Program-made: the position numbers and the translations under genes
Notes under the pieces: generated by a model
Told to the model about the DNA's origin: nothing
Seen by the model: the letters and a program-made list of their open reading frames with translations, nothing else
Databases searched by the model: none
Shown here: positions 1-5,475 of the stretch, piece by piece
Layout of the letters: each line of letters starts with the position of its first letter
How positions within the stretch are numbered: the first letter of the stretch is position 1
NCBI GenBank assembly: GCA_030620285.1
Contig: JAUXFA010000100.1
Coordinates: 1 to 5,475 of the forward strand
DNA length: 5,475 bases
Source of the DNA: Piscirickettsiaceae bacterium
Lineage (GTDB): Bacteria > Pseudomonadota > Gammaproteobacteria > Nitrosococcales > Methylophagaceae
Reading direction: 5' to 3'

Positions 1-110
1 GCTTCTATTGCAGTGACTTCATTTAAAGCTGAGACATCAGGTGATGAACAACCGATAAGTAAAGCAAAGACTGCTAATAGTAATGTTTTGGCGATGGTAT
101 TGTAAGACAT
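1..110 (-). CDS. N-terminal part of a lipoprotein, cut by the window edge
   Basis: The first 36 codons read from an ATG at 110 towards position 1, and the gene continues beyond the window. The translation begins with a short polar stretch containing one Lys (residue 8). A hydrophobic core follows (residues 9-19), then a lipobox L-I-G-C with the acceptor Cys at residue 21: a classical signal peptidase II signal. Ser follows the Cys, which by the usual +2 rule favours sorting to the outer membrane. A GAGG Shine-Dalgarno-like motif lies 8 nt upstream of the ATG, and a sigma70-like promoter (143-170) lies just before it. The mature part visible here is too short and too generic to name a family. 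The signal peptide makes a real gene likely; the function is unknown. Confidence 0.8.
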   Translation of the reverse strand, partial: MSYNTIAKTLLLAVFALLIGCSSPDVSALNEVTAIE

Positions 111-142
111 GAGATTGGCCTCGAAGACTAAAAAGTAAGACT

Positions 143-170
143 ATAATATTATTAATTGCTAATAAGTCAA
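143..170 (-). promoter_or_regulatory. sigma70-like promoter of the lipoprotein gene
   Basis: On the minus strand a TTGACT -35 box (170-165) and a TATTAT -10 box (148-143) each match the consensus at 5 of 6 positions. They are separated by 16 bp. The predicted transcript starts near 136, giving a leader of about 26 nt that includes the GAGG motif before the ATG at 110. The assignment rests on sequence match only. Confidence 0.6.
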
Positions 171-201
171 TTCTGGCAACAGAAAGTTCAGCTGCTGTTG
201 T

Positions 202-210
202 TGATATAAT
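202..210 (+). promoter_or_regulatory. extended -10 promoter element directly before yigZ
   Basis: The sequence TGATATAAT is a perfect TGn plus TATAAT extended -10 element. No good -35 box is found 16-18 bp upstream, which extended -10 promoters tolerate. With normal spacing the start of transcription falls at about 217, the A of the yigZ ATG, so the transcript would have little or no 5' leader. No Shine-Dalgarno sequence precedes that ATG. A chance match in AT-rich DNA is possible. Another TATAAT at 142-147 could instead give a transcript with a leader of about 60 nt. Confidence 0.45.
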
Positions 211-216
211 GCCTGC

Positions 217-804
217 ATGGCTGTGTCAGAAAATAAATTTATCATTGTATCCCCAGCCCAAGCTGAATATGAGATAAAAAAATCTCAGTTTATTGGGGCT
301 GTCATGCCTTGTGCTAATGAGCAACAAGCATTACAACAGTTGCGACAATTAGCCAATCAGCATAGCAATGCAAATCATCTGGCTTTTGCTTGGCGTATTA
401 GACAAAATGACGGTTTTATTAATGAACGTTGTAATGATGCAGGTGAACCTTCTGGTACTGCTGGCCGGCCTATTCTAGCGCCGTTAGGTGGCGACAATAT
501 TATTAATGTTGTTGTCGGGGTGATCCGTTATTTTGGTGGTGTCAAACTCGGTACCGGCGGATTGGCCCGAGCTTATGGCACTGCTGCAAAATTAGCCATT
601 GCACAAGCTTCATTAACTCCTTGGGTTGAAATGGCAACATTCACCTTGGAAATTGATTATTCTCAATTGCAATCGTTGGAATATCAACTAAACAAATGTC
701 ATGGACAAATTATTGATCAGCAATTTACTGATCGCGTTATGGTGACTATTTCTCTACCCGCAAGTGAGCGAGATCAAATTAAAAAACAATTTGAAACTTT
801 TTAA
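217..804 (+). CDS. yigZ: YigZ / IMPACT family protein
   Basis: This 195-aa soluble protein belongs to the UPF0029 (IMPACT N-terminal domain) family, and E. coli YigZ is slightly longer at about 205 aa. The family core spans roughly residues 18-125. It includes EIKKSQF (19-25), the signature GEPSGTAGRP (76-85) and the glycine-rich RYFGGVKLGTGGLARAYG block (104-121). A C-terminal DUF1949-type domain follows at about 140-193. Eukaryotic IMPACT modulates the GCN1/GCN2 translation stress response. The bacterial role is not established, although nucleic-acid or ribosome binding has been suggested from its fold. An in-frame TGA at 202 leaves ATG 217 as the furthest upstream start, with GTG 223 as the nearest alternative. 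No Shine-Dalgarno motif is visible, and an extended -10 element ends 6 nt before the ATG. It is transcribed alone, diverging from the lipoprotein gene and converging on the methyltransferase gene. Confidence 0.93.
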   Translation: MAVSENKFIIVSPAQAEYEIKKSQFIGAVMPCANEQQALQQLRQLANQHSNANHLAFAWRIRQNDGFINERCNDAGEPSGTAGRPILAPLGGDNIINVVVGVIRYFGGVKLGTGGLARAYGTAAKLAIAQASLTPWVEMATFTLEIDYSQLQSLEYQLNKCHGQIIDQQFTDRVMVTISLPASERDQIKKQFETF

Positions 805-819
805 TGTCATCAGACAACC

Positions 820-873
820 CGTTCGCCCTGAGCCTGTCAAATCGTCAATCCTTCGACAAGATCAGGACGCGCG
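820..873. repeat. REP-like imperfect palindrome between convergent genes, probable bidirectional terminator
   Basis: Two arms (820-841 and 852-873) form an inverted repeat around a 10-nt loop. Of 22 facing positions 16 are Watson-Crick pairs, one is G-U and five are mismatches. Each arm is a variant of GTTCG(C/T)CCTGAGC(C/T)TGTCGAA, which I recall as a repeat scattered through intergenic regions of many proteobacterial genomes. It starts 15 bp after the yigZ stop codon and lies about 42 bp past the end of the minus-strand methyltransferase gene. That is the usual position for such elements at converging transcript ends. There is no clear U-tract on either side, so strong intrinsic termination is uncertain. 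Stabilising RNA 3' ends or simple mobile-repeat ancestry would explain it equally well. Confidence 0.7.
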
Positions 874-914
874 TAATCTCATTTCTAAATAAACCAATCG
901 TTTATTTTGTTAAA

Positions 915-1547
915 TTAATTTGAAAAAATTATCAACCTGCCGTCAATAGTTAGATCTGAAAAGCCCAGTTTTTGTTTTATATAATCAAGTGATTGTGGGT
1001 GATAAAAGAACACATGAGTTGCATCATTTTTGTAATACCATTTATGAAAATCAATATCCTCATGGTACATATCTGTCATACAGTAAAGCCGACTATTGTC
1101 TTTAAGTAAGCCTTTGAGTAATTCAAACTCTTTATCGGGTTGATAAAAATGTTCCATCACCTCACAACAGACAATAAAGTCATATGTTTTCTCAAGTAGC
1201 TTAGGGTTATTGTGGAAAAAAGGGTCATACAATTCAATATTGAATTGATTATCACTTAATAGTTTAGCAATCACTGGTCCAGGCCCAGCACCAAAATCGA
1301 GGCCCTGTTGTTGCTTTGTTTGCTGCTTGATAACAGCTGATGTTATTGGTGATACAAATTGTTGATAGCCCTTGTCATCAACATCATTATTATGGTTTAA
1401 GTAACGTGATTTCTCAGTTTGTTTATCTGTTCGATAGGTTTTATCAAGAAACACACCTTTACACTGCTTACATTGATGATAAGGCCCATTATGGCCACGA
1501 TAAAAGTCAGTGCTATCGTTATGACACAAAGGGCAATCATTATTCAT
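915..1547 (-). CDS. zinc-ribbon class I SAM-dependent methyltransferase
   Basis: This 210-aa cytosolic protein has a small N-terminal zinc-ribbon-like module with CPLC at 5-8 and CKQC at 26-29, giving four Cys in two CxxC pairs. A Methyltransf_23-type Rossmann domain follows. SAM-binding motif I is LDFGAGPG (83-90), an acidic strand end is YDP (107-109), and the EVMEHF segment (129-134) is the usual post-motif III region. The late DATHVFFYHPQSLDYI block (175-190) resembles the D-x-T-H-V-x-F-F-P-x-S-L segment common in this family. Such proteins methylate small molecules, lipids or sugars, and no substrate can be read here. It is the last gene of the minus-strand run, 9 nt after the cysteine-hydrolase-like gene. 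No clear Shine-Dalgarno motif precedes its ATG, so translation may be coupled to that gene. Confidence 0.85.
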   Translation of the reverse strand: MNNDCPLCHNDSTDFYRGHNGPYHQCKQCKGVFLDKTYRTDKQTEKSRYLNHNNDVDDKGYQQFVSPITSAVIKQQTKQQQGLDFGAGPGPVIAKLLSDNQFNIELYDPFFHNNPKLLEKTYDFIVCCEVMEHFYQPDKEFELLKGLLKDNSRLYCMTDMYHEDIDFHKWYYKNDATHVFFYHPQSLDYIKQKLGFSDLTIDGRLIIFSN

Positions 1548-1556
1548 GATGCAATG

Positions 1557-1967
1557 CTATAGATTGATGGCAATAAACCATTTTGGTTTTATCCGCCCAA
1601 AGTCTGTTCGTTTATTCGTCTTTAGATCTTTCTTAGAATCCAACACATAATGCCGCTCATCTTCTCGAACAAAGACCACCCAATGCCAGTAAGGTGTGTT
1701 ATTTATAAGCTGCCATTTAATGGCCAGTAATGCACAATCGGGCAGTTCATCCCATGAGGTAAAATCGGTTTGGTGATCAGCTGTTGCGATGTTAATCTTT
1801 TTGAGTAACTTGCGAATGTAATCTGTTTTTGACCATAAAGCAGGATCTTCAGCAAAGATACCGATGCTGTTAGCAATAGTCTTGGCTTTATTATACGAAA
1901 CACCGGCAATAGCAGCTGAACTTGCTATTGCACAGCCTGTTATTTGCTGTTGAATGACAGGGTTCAT
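1557..1967 (-). CDS. small papain/C39-like putative cysteine hydrolase
   Basis: This 136-aa protein appears cytosolic, as no signal peptide or membrane helix is evident. The residue order fits a papain-fold (peptidase C39-like) hydrolase. Cys12 sits in TGCAIASSAAIAG at the start of a predicted helix, with Gln residues at 6-8 that could supply the oxyanion-hole Gln. His95 lies in YWHWVVFV on a predicted strand, and Asp110 in HYVLDS on the next strand, giving a Cys-His-Asp triad. C39 enzymes classically remove double-glycine leaders from exported peptides, but related proteins process other substrates and some are inactive. The ATG overlaps the upstream yjdF stop codon by 4 nt (ATGA), implying coupled translation. 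It could instead be a non-proteolytic amidase or transglutaminase-like relative. The family is inferred from motifs only. Confidence 0.72.
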   Translation of the reverse strand: MNPVIQQQITGCAIASSAAIAGVSYNKAKTIANSIGIFAEDPALWSKTDYIRKLLKKINIATADHQTDFTSWDELPDCALLAIKWQLINNTPYWHWVVFVREDERHYVLDSKKDLKTNKRTDFGRIKPKWFIAINL

Positions 1968-2578
1968 ATTGATATTTTTGCAAGTTGTCGATTATGTGTT
2001 TTTCTTAAACTCAGTAAACTCACAATAGCACCTAATAATGCAAAGCCCATATCTGATTGGGTGTCCCAAACATAACCTTGAGTGCCAAGGAATGATTCGG
2101 CGGCTTCATCTGAGAGCAAAGCAACCCACCATTCGATTAATTCGTAGAACGCACTAAAAGCTAGGCAAAAACAAATGATAAAAAATGGCTGCCAACGAAC
2201 ACCCTTAATGATGCTTTTCCTTAAGATGATTTCACGAGTGATCAATGCCGGAATAAACCCCTGAGCAAAGTGTCCTACTTTATCGTAATTATTACGAGAG
2301 GCGCCAAATAAATCATTAAATAAAGGCACTTCTGCATAGGTGTAATGGCCTCCAATCATCAAAATAACACAGTGTATTAATATCAGGACATAGACCAGTG
2401 TTGTTAATTTAAATGATCGGTATGTTGCCGCTATTACTCCTAAGCCAACCACTGCCGGCACAACTTCCAATGCCCAGGTGTAATAGTCTTTTGGGTTGAT
2501 TGCTGACCATACAAATACAGCTATAAAAATGATTAACCAAAGTATTTCAAATGCATAAATTTTGTTGTTGGTATTCAT
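1964..2578 (-). CDS. yjdF: YjdF / DUF2238 family inner membrane protein
   Basis: This 204-aa polytopic membrane protein matches E. coli YjdF (DUF2238), whose function is unknown. About six membrane segments are visible, near 9-27, 37-53, 59-76, 101-119, 131-152 and 176-192. Family signatures are GGHYTYAEVP (76-85), RNNYDKVGHF (95-104), FYELIEWW (144-151) and GTQGYVWDTQSDM (165-177). These place conserved Asp, His and Glu residues at or near helix ends. I chose ATG 2578 because it overlaps the upstream stop codon as ATGA and has a TGGAAA motif just before it. An in-frame ATG at 2587 would add three residues (207 aa) and cannot be excluded. The 3' end overlaps the next gene in the same ATGA way. 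It should not be confused with the unrelated Bacillus YjdF linked to a riboswitch. Confidence 0.9.
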   Translation of the reverse strand: MNTNNKIYAFEILWLIIFIAVFVWSAINPKDYYTWALEVVPAVVGLGVIAATYRSFKLTTLVYVLILIHCVILMIGGHYTYAEVPLFNDLFGASRNNYDKVGHFAQGFIPALITREIILRKSIIKGVRWQPFFIICFCLAFSAFYELIEWWVALLSDEAAESFLGTQGYVWDTQSDMGFALLGAIVSLLSLRKTHNRQLAKISI

Positions 2579-3018
2579 GATTTCCATTTCACAATGATGT
2601 TAATGTGATCTTTTTCTCGTCTGACTCGCCAAGGATTCCACTGCAAAACATAATCTTTTATCAATAATCCGAAAATAAGAATAATAAGGACTAAAGTGGT
2701 CCATAACCATTCAGCGATATTAATTGTTATGAAAACCCCTGCACTCAATAATAGTGCCCCCATTGCTATTCCAATGATGCCGATAGTTGATTCAACACAG
2801 AGGCATTGAGCCTTTGTAATATCGCTAGAATCCTTGCTATGCTTAAGCCGAGTCAATAGCCATAGATCCCTAATAAGACTTTGTAATAAAAGTAGTGCTG
2901 ATAAAGCGAAAAACAAATTACTTAATGTTAACTGCGTTGGTACTTTTGATGCTATCAGCCAACAGATAAGTCCCACTAGGGCTATTAATGTGAGTTCTAT
3001 TTTTTCAGCTGTAGTCAT
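2575..3018 (-). CDS. four-helix membrane protein of unknown family
   Basis: This 147-aa protein has four predicted membrane helices at about 8-24, 32-49, 77-99 and 104-121. A short polar, charged loop separates helices 2 and 3 (about 55-72, with Lys, Asp and Ser), and two Cys (72 and 74) lie just before helix 3. A basic C-terminal tail carries NPWRVRREKDH (128-138) and probably faces the cytoplasm. I do not recognise the family. The gene starts 7 nt after the DUF445 gene and its stop overlaps the yjdF start as ATGA, so it is very likely co-translated with yjdF and may be its partner. No clear Shine-Dalgarno motif precedes its ATG. The codon pattern and gene packing support a real gene; the role is unknown. 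Confidence 0.82.
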   Translation of the reverse strand: MTTAEKIELTLIALVGLICWLIASKVPTQLTLSNLFFALSALLLLQSLIRDLWLLTRLKHSKDSSDITKAQCLCVESTIGIIGIAMGALLLSAGVFITINIAEWLWTTLVLIILIFGLLIKDYVLQWNPWRVRREKDHINIIVKWKS

Positions 3019-3025
3019 TCTTGGG

Positions 3026-3763
3026 CTAATGTAGCCATAAACCCAGCGAGAGTTGACTGGTTATTAATCCAATCAACCCACCAAATACCCCACCCCAGAC
3101 CACAAGCCAACCTAAATGTTGTCGGATCATGGTTTGAATAATCTCTTTCACCATAAGAGGTGTTAATTCCTCGAGCCTAGATTGCACCACATGCTCTATT
3201 TGCTGATGAATATCACTACTTACGGGTGTGCTTGATAGCTTATTGCGCATACTGATTTGAAATGATTCGCTATGGGCAATATCATTTAAAGATTGTTTCA
3301 TTTTAATAATGAAGGGCTCTTTTAATGGTTCTATTGCTACGGCACCGCCAAACATTCCCAGCATACTGCCAAATGATGATTCCATAATCACTGTGGTCAA
3401 GCCATCAAAAGATGGGCTTAAGTCAGTTTCGTCAATGACATCGGTAAAATCTAATAAATGATCTGCATCTTCTGTTACCATTTCTGCCACGAAACGATCA
3501 AGATTTTGTTGGCTAAAAAATTGATCCATCACTAAGTTATAAATGCCTAATTTAAAGTCTTCAAAACGAGCGCTAATAACGCCTGATCCATAAAGCCCCG
3601 GCACCTTTTCAAATAGCATATGAATGGCTAGCCAGTTAGTTACACCACCGGCTAGTGCAAATAAACCCGTTGCCAGTATTGGTTGCTGAAAGGGTGTTTC
3701 AACCATCAATCCTGTTACAACAAGACCCGCAGCAATCAGATTAGTTATCAGACTTTTATTCAT
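3026..3763 (-). CDS. DUF445 family membrane protein
   Basis: This 245-aa protein belongs to the DUF445 family. It has N-terminal hydrophobic segments at about 4-21 and 28-46, the latter carrying the signature LAGGVTNWLAIHMLFEKVPG (37-56). The conserved GSGVISARFEDFK follows (59-71). A mostly helical soluble middle part (about 72-215) contains a Gly/Met-rich hydrophobic patch at 130-142. A final membrane helix lies near 218-240. It therefore looks anchored at both ends, with the central region on one side of the inner membrane. The family is widespread but has no established biochemical role. It lies 10 nt after the 93-aa gene, with an AAAGAAAG purine stretch as a modest ribosome binding site, and 7 nt before the four-helix protein gene. 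Confidence 0.87.
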   Translation of the reverse strand: MNKSLITNLIAAGLVVTGLMVETPFQQPILATGLFALAGGVTNWLAIHMLFEKVPGLYGSGVISARFEDFKLGIYNLVMDQFFSQQNLDRFVAEMVTEDADHLLDFTDVIDETDLSPSFDGLTTVIMESSFGSMLGMFGGAVAIEPLKEPFIIKMKQSLNDIAHSESFQISMRNKLSSTPVSSDIHQQIEHVVQSRLEELTPLMVKEIIQTMIRQHLGWLVVWGGVFGGLIGLITSQLSLGLWLH

Positions 3764-3773
3764 TTAACTTTCT

Positions 3774-4055
3774 TTATCTAATCCAAGTTGTTAACGCATC
3801 AACTATTTTTGTTGCTTGATCTTTACTTGAAATATTGAATTTTGAACGTTGGCTATATTCACCATTGCGTTTTTGATAACGACGAATAGTATATTTATCA
3901 GCACCAAACTCACCGGTTTTACGATCGAGATCTTGGTAACGGAATAGTAAGGTTGCCCAAGCCCCTTTGGTTAAGACAATTTTATCCAGTTCTTTGACGG
4001 TTATTTCATCGCCTTCCATATATTCAACCGTTAATTCTTCTACTGTTTCAGCCAT
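3774..4055 (-). CDS. 93-aa charged protein of unknown function, possibly PC4-like
   Basis: This small soluble protein has an acidic N-terminus (residues 1-24, with many Glu and Asp) followed by a basic core. KGAWATLLFRYQD (30-42) looks like a beta strand pair. The segment KYTIRRYQKRNGEYSQRSKF (54-73) and then NIS (74-76) look like further strands, and 77-92 is a likely C-terminal helix. The order of curved basic strands, then a helix, resembles the small PC4/Whirly-type single-strand nucleic-acid-binding fold. This is a visual impression, not a proven match. No Cys, signal peptide or membrane segment is present. A strong Shine-Dalgarno motif, AAGGA at 4067-4063, lies 7 nt before the ATG and is the best in the window, so it may be translated efficiently on its own. 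It sits 22 nt after apeB and 10 nt before the DUF445 gene. Confidence 0.83.
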   Translation of the reverse strand: MAETVEELTVEYMEGDEITVKELDKIVLTKGAWATLLFRYQDLDRKTGEFGADKYTIRRYQKRNGEYSQRSKFNISSKDQATKIVDALTTWIR

Positions 4056-4077
4056 GTTGTTTTCCTTAAGTTTAAGA

Positions 4078-5373
4078 TTAATTAAAAAAGTGTATCAGTA
4101 TTTTGTTCAGCATAAATGCATCTTGGCTACCTGCAAGCTCACGAATGGAATGCATGGCAAATGTGGGCACACCGATATCGATTGTTTTGACGCCTAAGGC
4201 ACTCGATGTCATCGGGCCGATGGTGCTGCCGCAGCCCATATCCGTGCGAACGACAAAGTCTTGAACGGGCACATCTACTTGTTGGCATAACTGCCTAAAA
4301 TAAGCGCTGGTTTCGCTATTAGTGGCATAACGCTGGTTGGCATTGGTTTTGATAACTGGGCCATGATTTAATTTAGGACCATGTTCAGCATCATGTTTGT
4401 CCGAATAATTAGGGTGGATCGCATGGGCGTTATCTGCTGAAATGAATATTGAACGTTGCAACATTCGTTGATTCTGCTCTGGTTCTGGAGATAAACGCGA
4501 TAGTACAGATTCTAAAAAGGAGCCTTGGGCGCCCGATGTTGAAACACTGCCAACTTCTTCATGGTCACTGCAGATTAATAGATTTGCTTTTGCATCATTA
4601 CTATTAATTAAAGCATCTAATGCTACGTAACAGCTCAGCAGGTTGTCTAAACGTGCACTACTAATAAAGTCATCATTTAAACCTGTTAGCGCTGCTTTTT
4701 GAGTGTCATATAGGCTAATGTCATAGTCCAGCACCTGGTCAATATCCAGTGATGGATATTGGCTTTGAGCCTGCGCCAGTAATAACGCGCGAAAATCGTT
4801 GTTATCATCATCGAAAACTTGCATTAAAATCGGTGGCAAGTGCTGTTGAGCATTGATGGTACGATCTTTATTAGCGTCACGATCTAAATGGATAGCAAGA
4901 CTAGGAATGACGGCTACGGCTTTAGAAAAATCAATTAGCAGATGATTTAACTGTTGCTGTGAGTCAACGTAACTTATACGCCCTGCCATTGATAAATCAC
5001 GATCAAACCATGGGTTCAGTAAGGCGCCACCGTATACTTCAACACCAAGCTGCAGTAGGTTATGTTTGGTCTTTTCAGGCTGTGGTTTGACTTGCAAACA
5101 TGGACTGTCGGTATGAGCTCCGACCATATGAAAGCCAGTCTCCGCCACACCAGTATCGGGTAATGTAAAGGCAATAATTGAGGAATCATTACGGGTGACA
5201 TAATAGCGACCCGCATCTAATGAGCCCCATGTGTCTAACTCATTTAAAGCGATAAAATCATGTTGTGCCAACTGTTCACTCATGCTGTTTACAGCATGAA
5301 AAGGGGTCGGTGATTTATCTAAAAACTCACACAAACCTTGGTTGAAGCTAGTAGAAGATGTGTTATTACTCAT
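4078..5373 (-). CDS. apeB: M18 family zinc aminopeptidase ApeB
   Basis: This is a cytosolic di-zinc aminopeptidase that removes N-terminal residues, classically acidic or neutral ones, during peptide turnover. Numbered from ATG 5373 (431 aa, close to the roughly 429 aa usual for bacterial ApeB), the expected M18 residues are present. They are His87 in [13 protein letters not shown], bridging Asp243 in SSARLDNL, catalytic Glu272 and metal-binding Glu273 in SDHEEVGS, Asp314 in [10 protein letters not shown], and His408 in [11 protein letters not shown]. The family block [16 protein letters not shown] is at 379-394. An in-frame ATG at 5403 would add ten residues (441 aa). I prefer 5373 because family similarity begins at [18 protein letters not shown], only eight residues in. 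Neither start has a strong Shine-Dalgarno motif. It is the first gene of the minus-strand run, and no frameshift or missing catalytic residue is seen. Confidence 0.94.
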   Translation of the reverse strand: MSNNTSSTSFNQGLCEFLDKSPTPFHAVNSMSEQLAQHDFIALNELDTWGSLDAGRYYVTRNDSSIIAFTLPDTGVAETGFHMVGAHTDSPCLQVKPQPEKTKHNLLQLGVEVYGGALLNPWFDRDLSMAGRISYVDSQQQLNHLLIDFSKAVAVIPSLAIHLDRDANKDRTINAQQHLPPILMQVFDDDNNDFRALLLAQAQSQYPSLDIDQVLDYDISLYDTQKAALTGLNDDFISSARLDNLLSCYVALDALINSNDAKANLLICSDHEEVGSVSTSGAQGSFLESVLSRLSPEPEQNQRMLQRSIFISADNAHAIHPNYSDKHDAEHGPKLNHGPVIKTNANQRYATNSETSAYFRQLCQQVDVPVQDFVVRTDMGCGSTIGPMTSSALGVKTIDIGVPTFAMHSIRELAGSQDAFMLNKILIHFFN

Positions 5374-5475
5374 TATGTTATCGTAAACAAGAAAAATCGT
5401 CATGATAGCGAATAATGAGATGAAAGAAAGCGTTAAGGTGTTTTTAAACTATTTTTCATGCATTAAATCAGCACC

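Larger units (their letters stand above)
915..5403 (-). other. seven-gene minus-strand putative operon
   Basis: Seven genes lie head to tail on the minus strand: apeB, 93-aa protein, DUF445, four-helix membrane protein, yjdF, cysteine-hydrolase-like protein, methyltransferase. The junctions are 22, 10, 7, -4, -4 and 9 nt, leaving no room for a factor-independent terminator between genes. The AAGGA before the 93-aa gene is the only strong ribosome binding site, and the later junctions look translationally coupled. The upstream promoter would lie between 5373 and 5475 or beyond the right edge. I could not identify a convincing -35/-10 pair there. The transcript probably ends at the palindrome at 820-873. 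Confidence 0.7.

Noticed and set aside
820..880. Conventional intrinsic terminator with U-tract
   Set aside because: The hairpin is present but no run of T follows it on either strand, so it is reported as a REP-like palindrome instead.
1340..1549. Plus-strand open frame of 69 codons
   Set aside because: It lies antisense inside the methyltransferase gene, whose protein has clear motifs, and its own translation has no recognisable features.
1703..1909. Second minus-strand open frame of 68 codons
   Set aside because: It lies entirely inside the cysteine-hydrolase-like gene in another frame, and the other frame carries the Cys/His/Asp motif order.
2834..3034. Plus-strand open frame of 66 codons
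   Set aside because: It is antisense to the four-helix membrane protein gene, with no ribosome binding site or motif.
3967..4197. Plus-strand open frame of 76 codons
   Set aside because: It is antisense across the start of the 93-aa gene and the end of apeB, so it is a shadow of two real genes.
5016..5216. Minus-strand open frame of 66 codons
   Set aside because: It lies in another frame inside the highly conserved M18 aminopeptidase gene.
5446..5464. Possible ArgR-like box (TGCATGAAAAAT) upstream of apeB
   Set aside because: Only the left half resembles the box; the expected AT-n-CA right half is absent.

Overview
The window looks like chromosomal DNA from a moderately AT-rich gammaproteobacterium, plausibly marine. 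The evidence is its YigZ, ApeB and YjdF homologues, a classical lipoprotein lipobox and sigma70-like promoter sequences. The genus cannot be fixed from the sequence alone. There is no rRNA, tRNA, CRISPR array, transposase, integrase or phage gene.

Layout. Positions 1-110 hold the start of a minus-strand lipoprotein gene that runs off the left edge. It is divergent from a plus-strand yigZ/IMPACT-family gene (217-804). The 106 bp between them carries a good minus-strand promoter. It also carries an extended -10 element placed so close to the yigZ start codon that the yigZ mRNA may be leaderless. Positions 805-914 separate the convergent yigZ and methyltransferase genes and contain an imperfect REP-like palindrome (820-873), probably a shared transcript end.

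The rest (915-5403) is a run of seven minus-strand genes packed like one operon, with gaps of 22, 10 and 7 nt, two 4-nt ATGA overlaps and a 9-nt gap. In transcription order they are: M18 aminopeptidase apeB; a 93-aa charged protein of unknown function; a DUF445 membrane protein; a four-helix membrane protein of unknown family; a YjdF/DUF2238 membrane protein; a 136-aa papain/C39-like putative cysteine hydrolase; and a zinc-ribbon class I SAM-dependent methyltransferase.

ApeB is the only operon member with a well-understood activity (cytosolic zinc aminopeptidase). The other six are uncharacterised or only family-level assignments: three membrane proteins and three soluble proteins. Tight coupling of the 4-TM protein, YjdF and the cysteine-hydrolase-like protein suggests these three at least are made together and may act on a common target. 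No substrate can be read from the sequence. The most interesting items are this membrane/hydrolase/methyltransferase module, the VanZ-like residue pattern in YjdF, and the promoter architecture between the lipoprotein and yigZ genes. None is proof of a new system.
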